Shown here: piece by piece, positions 8,859-16,838 of the stretch
Numbering within the stretch: position 1 is the stretch's first letter
How the letters are laid out: each line of letters opens with the position of its first letter
DNA from: Comamonas sp. BIGb0152
Lineage (GTDB): Bacteria; Pseudomonadota; Gammaproteobacteria; Burkholderiales; Burkholderiaceae_C
Assembly (NCBI RefSeq): GCF_024809975.1
Contig: NZ_JANUDY010000001.1
Span: 372,001 to 436,000, forward strand
DNA length: 64,000 nucleotides
Reading direction: 5' to 3'
Notes under the pieces: generated by a model
The model's input: only the letters and a program-made list of their open reading frames with translations
What the model was told of the DNA's origin: nothing
Databases searched by the model: none
Program-made: the position numbers and the translations under genes

Positions 8859-10403
8859 ATGGATTTGCTTGGAAACCTCTGGATGGGCCTCAATGTGGTG
8901 GCCGATCCCTCTACGCTGTGGTACTGCTTTTTGGGCGTCTTTCTGGGCACCGTCGTCGGCGTGTTGCCCGGCATCGGTGCGCTGGCGGCCATCTCGCTGC
9001 TGCTGCCTTTTACCTACCATATGTCGCCAACGGCAGCCATCATCATGCTGGCTGGCGTCTACTACGGCGCGCAGTACGGCGGCTCCACGGCCTCCATCTT
9101 GCTCAACCTGCCCGGGTCACCGTCGTCGGCGGTGACCTGTCTGGACGGCTACCCGATGGCGCGCAAAGGCAAGGCCGGGGTGGCGCTGTTTGTCACCACC
9201 ATTGCCTCGCTGGTCGGCGCCATGTCGGGCCTGATCCTGCTGGTGCTGTTCTCGCCCGCGATCTCCAAGATCGGCCTGCAGTTTGGGCCCACGGAGTTTT
9301 TCTCGATGATGCTGCTGGGCCTGGTCGCTGCCTCGTCGATGAGCGCCGGCTCGGCCACCAAGGGCCTGTGCATGGTGGTGTTTGGCCTGCTGCTGGGGAT
9401 GATCGGCACCGATGTGAACTCGGGCGTGGCCCGCTACTCCTTTGACATTCCGGAACTGATGGACGGCATCAACCTGGTGGCGCTGGCCATGGGCCTGTTT
9501 GGCGTGGCGGAGGTGATGCGCTGCATCAACCTGGCCGATGCCAACCAAAAGCCTGACAAGGTCACGCTGCGCTCCATGGTGCCGGAGCGCGAAGAGTTCC
9601 GCGCCACCATCAAGCCGATGCTGCGCGGCTCGGCGCTGGGCTCCTTCCTCGGCGCCTTGCCGGGCGTGGGCCCCTCGATTGCGTCCTTTATGTCGTACGC
9701 GATTGAAAAGCGCGTGGCCAAGGATCCCTCCCGCTTTGGCCATGGCGCCATCGAAGGCATCACCGCACCTGAATCTGCCAACAATGCCGCTGCCCAAACC
9801 GCCTTTGTGCCTTCGCTGTCCATCGGTATCCCCGGTGATGCAGTGATGGCCGTGATGCTGGGCGCGCTGATCATTCATGGTATCCAGCCCGGCCCCATGT
9901 TGATGACCGAGCAGCCCGAGCTGTTCTGGGGGCTGATCGTCAGCTTCGCGATTGGCAATATCTTCTTGGTGATTCTGAACCTGCCCACCATCGGGCTATG
10001 GGTCGCGCTGCTGCGCATTCCGTTTGCCTGGATGTACCCGGCCATCCTGGTGTTTGTCGCGCTCGGCGTCTACAGCGTCAACAACAACCTGTTCGACATC
10101 TACATGGTCGCCATCCTGGGCATCATTGGCTATGTGCTGATGGTCCTGCGTTTTGAGGCCGCGCCACTGCTGCTGGGATACATCCTGGGGCCGATGCTGG
10201 AGGAAAACCTGCGCCGCGCGATGCTGCTGTCGCGGGGCGATGCCTCGGTGTTCTTCAACCGCCCGATCAGCGCCTCCTTGTTGGCGCTGACCGGTGCGAT
10301 CTTGCTCTGGGCCATCTGGTCGGGTGTGCGCAAATCGCGCAAGGAAGCCCGGGACTTTGCCCATGCCCAAGAGAACGCCGTACCCGCGACGGCGTCTTCT
10401 TAA
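8859..10403 (+). CDS. tctA: Tripartite tricarboxylate transporter large permease TctA
   Basis: A 514-residue, highly hydrophobic protein with about a dozen membrane segments, the normal size of TctA. Family signatures include GTVVGVLPGIGALAAISLLL near residue 28 and FLGALPGVGPSIASFMSYAI near 265, the duplicated Gly/Pro-rich motif of the two repeats. AQYGGSTASILLNLPGSPSS is also characteristic. Start ATG follows AAGGATCT. It forms the permease with TctB and needs a TctC-type binder supplied from elsewhere in the genome. A strong terminator follows 18 bases after the stop, so the regulator genes tctDE downstream must be transcribed separately. Confidence 0.95.
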   Translation: MDLLGNLWMGLNVVADPSTLWYCFLGVFLGTVVGVLPGIGALAAISLLLPFTYHMSPTAAIIMLAGVYYGAQYGGSTASILLNLPGSPSSAVTCLDGYPMARKGKAGVALFVTTIASLVGAMSGLILLVLFSPAISKIGLQFGPTEFFSMMLLGLVAASSMSAGSATKGLCMVVFGLLLGMIGTDVNSGVARYSFDIPELMDGINLVALAMGLFGVAEVMRCINLADANQKPDKVTLRSMVPEREEFRATIKPMLRGSALGSFLGALPGVGPSIASFMSYAIEKRVAKDPSRFGHGAIEGITAPESANNAAAQTAFVPSLSIGIPGDAVMAVMLGALIIHGIQPGPMLMTEQPELFWGLIVSFAIGNIFLVILNLPTIGLWVALLRIPFAWMYPAILVFVALGVYSVNNNLFDIYMVAILGIIGYVLMVLRFEAAPLLLGYILGPMLEENLRRAMLLSRGDASVFFNRPISASLLALTGAILLWAIWSGVRKSRKEARDFAHAQENAVPATASS

Positions 10404-10421
10404 GCTTTTGCACTCCAGTGC

Positions 10422-10457
10422 GCCTGTTCTCGCCACCCGGCCTGAACAGGCTTTTTT
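10422..10457 (+). terminator. Rho-independent terminator after tctA
   Basis: Stem GCCTGTTC (10422-10429) pairs with GAACAGGC (10444-10451) and is followed directly by six T (10452-10457). It separates tctBA from tctDE. Confidence 0.85.
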
Positions 10458-10493
10458 CTGGCTGCTGTGTTTTGCTTTTGCTAGGCTTGGGCC

Positions 10494-11195
10494 ATGCGAA
10501 TTCTTGTGATTGAAGACGATGCCGTGCTGCGCGATGTGGTCGTCAGCAGCCTGCGCGATGCGGGCCACCATGTGGACCAGGCAGCCGACCTGGGTGCGGC
10601 GGAGCACTGGTGGCGGGTGCAGCGCTTTGATGCCATCCTGCTCGACCTGAACCTGCCCTGCAGCGCCGTGCGCGGCAGTGCGATGGGCAGCGGCCTGGCA
10701 CTGCTGCAGCAGGCGCGGCGGCGCGGCGACAACACCCCCGTGCTGGTGCTCACCGCCCGCAACCAGACCCCCGACCGCATCGCCGGCCTGGACAGCGGCG
10801 CCGACGACTACCTGGGCAAGCCTTTCGAGTTGGCCGAGGTCGAGGCGCGGCTGCGCGCGCTGGTGCGCCGCGCCATCGGTGCGCAGGATGTATCGACCGT
10901 CGGCCAGCTCAGCCTGGAGCGCAACAACCGTCGCTTTCGCATCGCTGCGCAGCCGCTGGACCTGCCCGCGCGCGAGTTTGAAGTGCTGTGGGAGCTGATG
11001 AGCCCGCCCGGCCGCGCGGTGAGCAAGCGCAGCCTGTCGGACAAGCTCTCGGACTTTGATGAAGCCCTGGGCGACAACGCGCTCGAAGCCTTTATCTCGC
11101 GGCTGCGCAAAAAGCTGCAGCACAGCGGCGCGGCGATCCGCACCCTGCGCGGCATTGGCTACCTGATCGAAGCCGACAGCGGCGATGTCGCATGA
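10494..11195 (+). CDS. tctD: OmpR-family response regulator, TctD-like
   Basis: A 233-residue two-component regulator with a receiver domain (acidic pair E7-D8-D9, phospho-acceptor D51 in AILLDLNLP, conserved Lys in DDYLGKPFELAEVEARLRAL) and a C-terminal OmpR winged-helix domain ending in FISRLRKKLQHSGAAIRTLR. After the LNLP motif there is a short insertion (CSAVRGSAMGSG) not usual in this loop. Its stop overlaps the kinase start by four bases (ATGA). The neighbouring tctBA genes make it the likely activator of tricarboxylate uptake, as TctD is in Salmonella. The assignment to TctD rather than QseB/PmrA rests on this context. Confidence 0.82.
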   Translation: MRILVIEDDAVLRDVVVSSLRDAGHHVDQAADLGAAEHWWRVQRFDAILLDLNLPCSAVRGSAMGSGLALLQQARRRGDNTPVLVLTARNQTPDRIAGLDSGADDYLGKPFELAEVEARLRALVRRAIGAQDVSTVGQLSLERNNRRFRIAAQPLDLPAREFEVLWELMSPPGRAVSKRSLSDKLSDFDEALGDNALEAFISRLRKKLQHSGAAIRTLRGIGYLIEADSGDVA

Positions 11196-12622
11196 CGGCA
11201 TCAACGCTACCAGCCAGCGCCCTGCCCTCGCTGCGCAAGCGTGTGCTGCGCCATGTGCGCGGGCCGCTGGTGTGGACCTGGCTGCTGGGCACCGTGTTCA
11301 TGATGGGCCTGGCCAACCACTTCACCCAAAGCGCCTTTGACCGCGCCTTGCTCGACGATGCCTACGCAATTGCTTCGCATCTGCGCGCCGATGACAGCGG
11401 CGAGGTGGCCTTGCAGCTGACCGACAGCGAGCTCAAGGCCGCCCTCTTCGACCAGGCCGAGTATGTGTACTACGCCGTTTACCGCGCTGATGGCAGCCAG
11501 CTGGCCGGCGAGCCGCTGCCGCTGCTGCCCTGGGACGAGAGTGAGCCGGTGAGCTACCGCGAAACCCTGTACAACGGCCAGCTGGTGCGGGCTGTGGCCC
11601 TGCGCAGTGCGGTGGGCGAGCAGCAATTCAGCGTCGTGATGATGCACACCACCCGGGTGCGCGACAGCCTGATCCAGCATTTGTTTCTGTATGCCGCGAT
11701 CCCGCAGCTGACCTTGCTGGGCCTGCTGCTGTGGTGGCTGCGCCAGCGCATCGGCCAGGACATGGCGCCGCTGGCAGCACTGCAGGCCTCGCTGTCGCAG
11801 CGCGACGCGCATGATCTGACCCCCATCCAGCACAGCGCCCCCGCCACCACGCGCGAGATCGAGCAGCTGCGCCACACCACCAATGCGCTGCTGGCCCGCA
11901 TTGCAGACAACGTCGAAGCCCAGCGCGAATTTGCCGGCAATGTGGCCCATGAGGTGCGCACACCGCTGGCGGGTATCAAGGCGCTGGCCGACTACGGGCT
12001 GGGCCATGCCGACCCTGCCGTTCAGCAGCAGCAACTGCAGCGCATCTCCGACAACGTCGCGCGCGCCAGCCACCTGGTCGATCAGCTACTGCTGCTAGCG
12101 CTGAGCGACGAGGCCAGCGCTGTGCAGCTGGTGACCGTTGCCCCCGCTGACCTGGTGCAGCAGGCGGTGCTGCGCCACTGGGATGCCGCCAGCCGTGCCC
12201 AGATCGACCTGGGTGCCGAGGGCCTGGATACGGCCGAGGCCGAGCAGCTGCGCATTGCTGCCGATGCCAACCTGCTCGCAGCCATGCTCGACAACCTGGT
12301 CCTCAATGCGCTGCGCTATGGCGGCCAGTCGGTCACCGTGGCCTTGCAGGCGGCAGCAGATGGCAGCCGCATCGAGCTGGCCGTCATCGACGACGGCCCG
12401 GGCATGAGCGAGGCGCAATGCCAGGCCGCCATGCAGCGCTGGCAGCAAGGGGCCAGCGGCCAGTCGCTGGGCCAGGGCGCGGGGCTGGGCCTGGCGATTG
12501 TGGGCAAGCTGGCGCATCTGCAACAGGCGGGTTTTAGCCTGGCTCCCCGGGCGGGCGGCTCAGGGCTGCGCGCCAGCCTGGTGTTCAACGCAGTACAAAA
12601 TCCCGCACCTCGGGTGCCTTAG
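11192..12622 (+). CDS. tctE: Sensor histidine kinase, TctE-like
   Basis: A 476-residue membrane kinase. Two membrane segments flank a periplasmic sensor of about 130 residues (first near residues 23-42, second near 165-188). Then come a linker, the phosphorylation site in NVAHEVRTPLAGIKALADYG, the N box NLVLNALRYG, and the ATP-binding G boxes IDDGPGMSEAQ and GAGLGLAIVGKL. Translation is coupled to tctD by an ATGA overlap. It probably senses a carboxylate taken up by tctBA. Its last 38 bases overlap the 3' end of the convergent bestrophin-like gene. Confidence 0.86.
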   Translation: MTASTLPASALPSLRKRVLRHVRGPLVWTWLLGTVFMMGLANHFTQSAFDRALLDDAYAIASHLRADDSGEVALQLTDSELKAALFDQAEYVYYAVYRADGSQLAGEPLPLLPWDESEPVSYRETLYNGQLVRAVALRSAVGEQQFSVVMMHTTRVRDSLIQHLFLYAAIPQLTLLGLLLWWLRQRIGQDMAPLAALQASLSQRDAHDLTPIQHSAPATTREIEQLRHTTNALLARIADNVEAQREFAGNVAHEVRTPLAGIKALADYGLGHADPAVQQQQLQRISDNVARASHLVDQLLLLALSDEASAVQLVTVAPADLVQQAVLRHWDAASRAQIDLGAEGLDTAEAEQLRIAADANLLAAMLDNLVLNALRYGGQSVTVALQAAADGSRIELAVIDDGPGMSEAQCQAAMQRWQQGASGQSLGQGAGLGLAIVGKLAHLQQAGFSLAPRAGGSGLRASLVFNAVQNPAPRVP

Positions 12623-13496
12623 CGCGCGGTGCCTCGCCCAGCATCTCCAGCACCGAGGCCTCGATGCCGTAGACCATCGCATCCAGCGCCAGGTCGTTGG
12701 CCTCCAGGCCAAAGGGGTGCTCCAGCTCGGCGCCCAACGCCTCCAGCGCGAAAAAGGTGTAGGCGATAAAGCAGACGATCACCGGCGTCATCGTGCCGAT
12801 GGAGTCGAGCAGGCCAAAGGGCAACAAAAAGCAGTAGATGTAGATGCTGCGGTGCAGGATCACCGAATAGGTGAAGGGAATGGGCGTGCTGGCGATGCGC
12901 TCGCAGCCGCCCAAGGCAGCGCCCAGCCGCGCCATGGATTGCTCAAACACGGGCACCACGGCAGGCGCAATGCTGCCCTGCTGGCACTGCGCGCCCACCC
13001 AGCGCTGCACCTGCAGCATGGCCACCGCCGCAGGAAAGCGCGCCTGGCTGATCTGCTGCACCTCGCCCGCCGGCAGAAACAGCGCCAAATCGGCACGCGC
13101 ATCGCTGCCGCGCAGCTGGTGCTTGAGCGCATAGGCAAAGGCGCACAAGCGCAGGCCCAGCGCGCGCGCCTGCCCGCTGTCCTGGGTCAGCGTCAAAGCC
13201 TGGGCCGTCAGGTGCCGGCTCTCCACCAGCAAAACGCCCCACAAGGTGCGCGCCTCCCAGAAGCGCGCATACGAGGTGCTGTTTCTAAAGCCCAGAAAAA
13301 TCGCCAAGGTCAGGCCGATCAGCGAGAACGGCACAAAGTTCAGCGAGACTTTCCAGCTCAGGATCGAGCCGTGCAGCAGGGTCGCCACCACGGCCAGGAT
13401 GGTGATGGTGATCAGCTGCGGCGTGATGGCCGGCAGGATGGAGCCGCGCCATACAAACAGCATGCGCAGCCAATGCAAAGGGGGACGGACGATCAT
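12585..13496 (-). CDS. Bestrophin-family anion channel (YneE-like membrane protein)
   Basis: A 303-residue bacterial bestrophin. The N-terminus MIVRPPLHWLRMLFVWRGS and the conserved SLNFVPFSLIGLTLAIFLGF and YARFWEARTLWG segments are diagnostic. Four hydrophobic helices line the protein (about residues 22-48, 58-78, 210-232, 236-258). Bacterial bestrophins are pentameric ion channels; bacterial members may conduct cations rather than anions. Start set at ATG 13496, since the 13 codons upstream lack family similarity. It converges on tctE and their coding ends overlap by 38 bases. Its function in this cell is not shown by context. Confidence 0.85.
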   Translation of the reverse strand: MIVRPPLHWLRMLFVWRGSILPAITPQLITITILAVVATLLHGSILSWKVSLNFVPFSLIGLTLAIFLGFRNSTSYARFWEARTLWGVLLVESRHLTAQALTLTQDSGQARALGLRLCAFAYALKHQLRGSDARADLALFLPAGEVQQISQARFPAAVAMLQVQRWVGAQCQQGSIAPAVVPVFEQSMARLGAALGGCERIASTPIPFTYSVILHRSIYIYCFLLPFGLLDSIGTMTPVIVCFIAYTFFALEALGAELEHPFGLEANDLALDAMVYGIEASVLEMLGEAPRAKAPEVRDFVLR

Positions 13497-13583
13497 GGCC
13501 GGTATTGTCCTGCCGGGCGCTAATCTGACGGGCATGGTGGCTGCATTTGGGCAGCCGGGATGGCTGGCTGGCGGCCGCTGGCC

Positions 13584-14891
13584 TCAGCGCTCTCCCGCCT
13601 CGTCGTCCCAGCGCTTGAGCTGGGCCAGCTTCTCGCCAATCTTCAGCTCCAGGCCCCGGGGCACAGGCTGGTACCAACCGGGCGCGTCCAGGCCCTCGGG
13701 CAAATAAGTCTCACCGGCCGCATAGGCGTTGGGCTCGTCATGGGCGTAGCGGTATTCATGCCCATAGCCCAGCTCCTTCATCAGCTTGGTGGGGGCATTG
13801 CGCAGGTGCACAGGCACTTCGCGGCTCTTGTCTTGCTTTACAAAGGCCTTGGCCTGGTTGTAGGCGTTGTAGCCCGCATTGCTTTTGGCGGCCATGGCCA
13901 GGTAGATGACGGCCTGGCCCAGGGCCAGCTCGCCCTCGGGGCTGCCCAGGCGCTCATAGGTCAGCGCGGCATCGTTGGCGATCTGCATCGCGCGCGGGTC
14001 GGCCAGGCCAATGTCTTCCCAGGCCATGCGCACAATGCGCCGGGACAGGTAGCGCGCATCGGCGCCGCCGTCGAGCATGCGGGTGAGCCAGTACAGCGCG
14101 GCATCGGGGTGGGAGCCGCGCACGGATTTGTGCAGCGCGGAGATCTGGTCGTAGAAGTTGTCGCCGCCTTTGTCAAAACGCCGGCTGTTCAAGCTCAAGG
14201 CGTTCTGCAAAAACTCGGCCGTGATCTCGGAGGTACCTGAAGCTTTGGCTGCCGTGCTGGTCTGTTCCAGCAGGTTCAAAAACCTTCTGGCGTCACCATC
14301 CGCATATCCCACGATGGTATCAACGGCCAAGTCTTCAAACGCCAGATCGTCAAGGGCATGTTCTTCCCGGGCCCTCTGGAGCAATAGCTTCAGCTCTGCT
14401 TCTGTCAGCGACTTGAGCACGTACACCTGCGCCCGCGACAGCAGCGCCGAGTTGACCTCAAAGGAAGGGTTCTCGGTGGTAGCGCCGATGAAGGTGAACA
14501 GACCTGATTCCACGTGAGGCAACAGGGCATCTTGTTGGGACTTATTGAACCTATGGATTTCGTCCACGAACAAGATGGTGTTTTTGCCCTGCGCAAGGTA
14601 TTGTCTCGCCTGCTCCATGGCCTCCCGGATGTCTTTCACCCCCGACAAGACCGCCGACAAGGCGATGAACTCGCACTTGAACGCCGTGGCCGTGAGCCGC
14701 GCCAGGGTGGTCTTGCCCACGCCGGGTGGCCCCCAGAAGATCATCGAATGCGGTTTACCGGACTGAAAGGCCAGCCGCAGGGGCTTGCCTTCTCCCAGCA
14801 GATGGGACTGCCCAACCACTTCGTCCAGGGTTTTGGGGCGCAGTGCCTCGGCCAGCGGTGCGGCGGGTTCCTGGCTGAACAAATCAGCCAT
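13584..14891 (-). CDS. rarA: Replication-associated recombination protein A (RarA/MgsA), AAA+ ATPase
   Basis: A 435-residue AAA+ protein of the RarA/WRNIP1 family, which acts at stalled replication forks. Visible are PLAEALRPKTLDEVVGQSHL at the N-terminus, Walker A WGPPGVGKTTLARL (about residues 57-70), Walker B ILFVDEIHRFNKSQ, sensor TFIGATTENPSFEVNSALLS, and the C-terminal clamp-loader-like region with YLSRRIVRMAWEDIGLADP and GHEYRYAHDEPNAYA. Start at ATG 14891 (MADLFSQEP) after a GGAG-like site; the upstream extension has no similarity. Bases about 14225-14650 are visibly less GC-rich than the rest of the gene, which may be a past allelic replacement. Confidence 0.95.
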   Translation of the reverse strand: MADLFSQEPAAPLAEALRPKTLDEVVGQSHLLGEGKPLRLAFQSGKPHSMIFWGPPGVGKTTLARLTATAFKCEFIALSAVLSGVKDIREAMEQARQYLAQGKNTILFVDEIHRFNKSQQDALLPHVESGLFTFIGATTENPSFEVNSALLSRAQVYVLKSLTEAELKLLLQRAREEHALDDLAFEDLAVDTIVGYADGDARRFLNLLEQTSTAAKASGTSEITAEFLQNALSLNSRRFDKGGDNFYDQISALHKSVRGSHPDAALYWLTRMLDGGADARYLSRRIVRMAWEDIGLADPRAMQIANDAALTYERLGSPEGELALGQAVIYLAMAAKSNAGYNAYNQAKAFVKQDKSREVPVHLRNAPTKLMKELGYGHEYRYAHDEPNAYAAGETYLPEGLDAPGWYQPVPRGLELKIGEKLAQLKRWDDEAGER

Positions 14892-15292
14892 GCACGGCTC
14901 CTGCCAGGCGGCCCACGGCAGAGGCAGCGCCAACGGGCCGCGCCCCTGGGCGGGGCTGGTGCTTACTACTTTTATGCAACACACCCCACGTTATCCCGGG
15001 GGTGAATATGCCTTTGATGATCTGGGTCACGATTTTTCGCAGAAAATAAGGGTTTATACGGATCCACTTCGCATCAGATGCCAGCGGCCCTCTTTCTAGA
15101 GAGCCAGCCCGCTTGACATGCCCCTGGCATGGCCGCCATGCACCTAGCGCCTATGCGCCACGCTGGCAGGCACAGCGCCTGGCAGCAGCGCCCTCGATGG
15201 GGCCATCCTTTTCTGATGCCCGTTTCCGCGACTCCATTCGCCGTGTGCCGCATCCCACCGTGGGCGCTGCCCGGCAAGAACCAAGAGCCATT
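14892..15292. other. Spacer between divergent rarA and brnQ
   Basis: About 400 bases with no convincing gene. It must hold both promoters. A TTGACA hexamer is present at 15113-15118 but no good -10 box at 16-18 bases follows, so I do not assign a promoter. An open frame continues from 15113 into brnQ but has no conserved features. Confidence 0.5.
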
Positions 15293-16612
15293 ATGAAATC
15301 ACTGAAAACCAGGGACATTATCGCCCTCGGATTCATGACCTTTGCCCTGTTCCTCGGCGCAGGCAACATCATCTTCCCGCCACTGGTCGGACTGGCCGCC
15401 GGCGAGAACCTGCTGGGCGCCACCACCGGCTTTTTGCTGACAGGCGTGGGCCTGCCGCTGCTGGGCGTGGTCGCGCTCGCCCGCGTGGGCGGCGGCCTGG
15501 ACCAGCTGACCCATCCGATTGGCCGCATCGCTGGCCTGGTGCTGGCCACCACGATCTACCTGACGATCGGCCCCTTCTTTGCCACGCCGCGCACCGCCAC
15601 TGTCTCGTTCGAGATGGGCATTGCGCCCTTTGTCGGTAACACCTCGTTTGCGCTGCTGGTGTTCAGCATTGTCTATTTCTCGCTGGTGCTGCTGCTGTCG
15701 CTGTTCCCCGGCAAGCTGATGGACACGCTGGGCAAGCTCATCACCCCGCTGCTGATTGCCGCGCTGCTGGCGCTGGGCAGCATGGCGGTGCTGGCCCCCG
15801 TGGGCGGCTACAGCGCCGCCAGTGCCGACTACAGCACGCAGGTGGCCGCCTTTGCCCAGGGCTTTGTGCAGGGCTACCAGACCATGGACGCTCTCGCCTC
15901 GCTGGTGTTTGGCATTGTCATCGTCAACGCCATCAAGGATGCCGGCGTGACCGATTCCCGTCTGCACACCCGTTACGCCATCTATGCCGGATTGATTGCG
16001 GCTGTGTGCCTGAGCCTGGTCTACATCTCGCTGTGCTACCTGGGCGCTACCAGCGGCGAGCTGGCACAGAACGCCGTCACCGGTGTGCAGATCCTCACGG
16101 CCTTTGTACAGCACCGCTTTGGCAGCGCCGGCATCTGGCTGATTGCGGCCGTGATTTTGCTGGCCTGTTTGACCACGGGCGTCGGCCTGGTGAGCGCTTG
16201 CAGCAGCTTCTTCAGCCAGCTGACCGGCTTCTCGTACCGGAGCGTGGCGCTGTTTTTGTGCATCTTCAGCGCGGCCGTCGCCAACCAGGGCCTGGCGCAG
16301 CTGATCGAGATTGCCGGCCCGGTGCTGGTGGCCCTTTACCCGCCCGCCATTGCGCTGGTCTCGCTCAGCCTGCTGCAGCGCTGGCAGCATCCGGCGCGCG
16401 TCTACATCCCGGTGATGCTGGTGGCCCTGGTGTTTGGCCTAGCCGATGGTGCCAAGGCGCTGCAGTGGGCCGACCTGCTGCCCAGCTGGCTGGAGCACCT
16501 GCCCGGCGCTGCACTGGGCTTGGGCTGGGTCACGCCGGTGGCCGTGACGGTGGTTGGCGCCGGCATGGCCGATTGGTTTTTGGCCCGCCGCCAAATACCC
16601 GTGCGCCCTTGA
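15293..16612 (+). CDS. brnQ: Branched-chain amino acid transport protein BrnQ
   Basis: A 439-residue inner-membrane carrier for leucine, isoleucine and valine, driven by sodium or protons. The N-terminal pattern IALGFMTFALFLGAGNIIFP is the hallmark of the LIVCS family, and about twelve hydrophobic helices follow. YQTMDALASLVFGIVIVNAI and IYAGLIAAVCLSLVYISLCY are further typical segments. Start chosen at ATG 15293 (MKSLKTRDI), which gives the usual family length; the longer open frame adds 60 residues of unlikely protein. It stands alone on the plus strand between rarA and mqo. Confidence 0.93.
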   Translation: MKSLKTRDIIALGFMTFALFLGAGNIIFPPLVGLAAGENLLGATTGFLLTGVGLPLLGVVALARVGGGLDQLTHPIGRIAGLVLATTIYLTIGPFFATPRTATVSFEMGIAPFVGNTSFALLVFSIVYFSLVLLLSLFPGKLMDTLGKLITPLLIAALLALGSMAVLAPVGGYSAASADYSTQVAAFAQGFVQGYQTMDALASLVFGIVIVNAIKDAGVTDSRLHTRYAIYAGLIAAVCLSLVYISLCYLGATSGELAQNAVTGVQILTAFVQHRFGSAGIWLIAAVILLACLTTGVGLVSACSSFFSQLTGFSYRSVALFLCIFSAAVANQGLAQLIEIAGPVLVALYPPAIALVSLSLLQRWQHPARVYIPVMLVALVFGLADGAKALQWADLLPSWLEHLPGAALGLGWVTPVAVTVVGAGMADWFLARRQIPVRP

Positions 16613-16634
16613 TGGCTGATTAAGCACTTCCAGC

Positions 16635-16790
16635 CCAATGGATATTCAGCGCCACCGTTAATATCGGCCTCGGATATTCATTGGCAACCTTTACTCAAAA
16701 CCGCCTAAGCCAAGCAGCTCAATACCGTCAGAACAGGCAACCAAGAATCGGAGAGACATTGAGCCTGCTTAAACCATGGTTATTCATGGT
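16635..16790. promoter_or_regulatory. Leader region of mqo with two inverted repeats
   Basis: CCAATGGATATTC (16635-16647) is an 11-of-13 inverted match to GGATATTCATTGG (16672-16684), and ACCATG (16773-16778) pairs with CATGGT (16785-16790), followed by CTTTT. Either may act as the brnQ terminator or as regulatory sites for mqo; I cannot decide which. Confidence 0.35.
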
Positions 16791-16838
16791 CTTTTACGAC
16801 AACACTGTCAAAATCCAAAAATTTGTGGAGTTTCAGCA

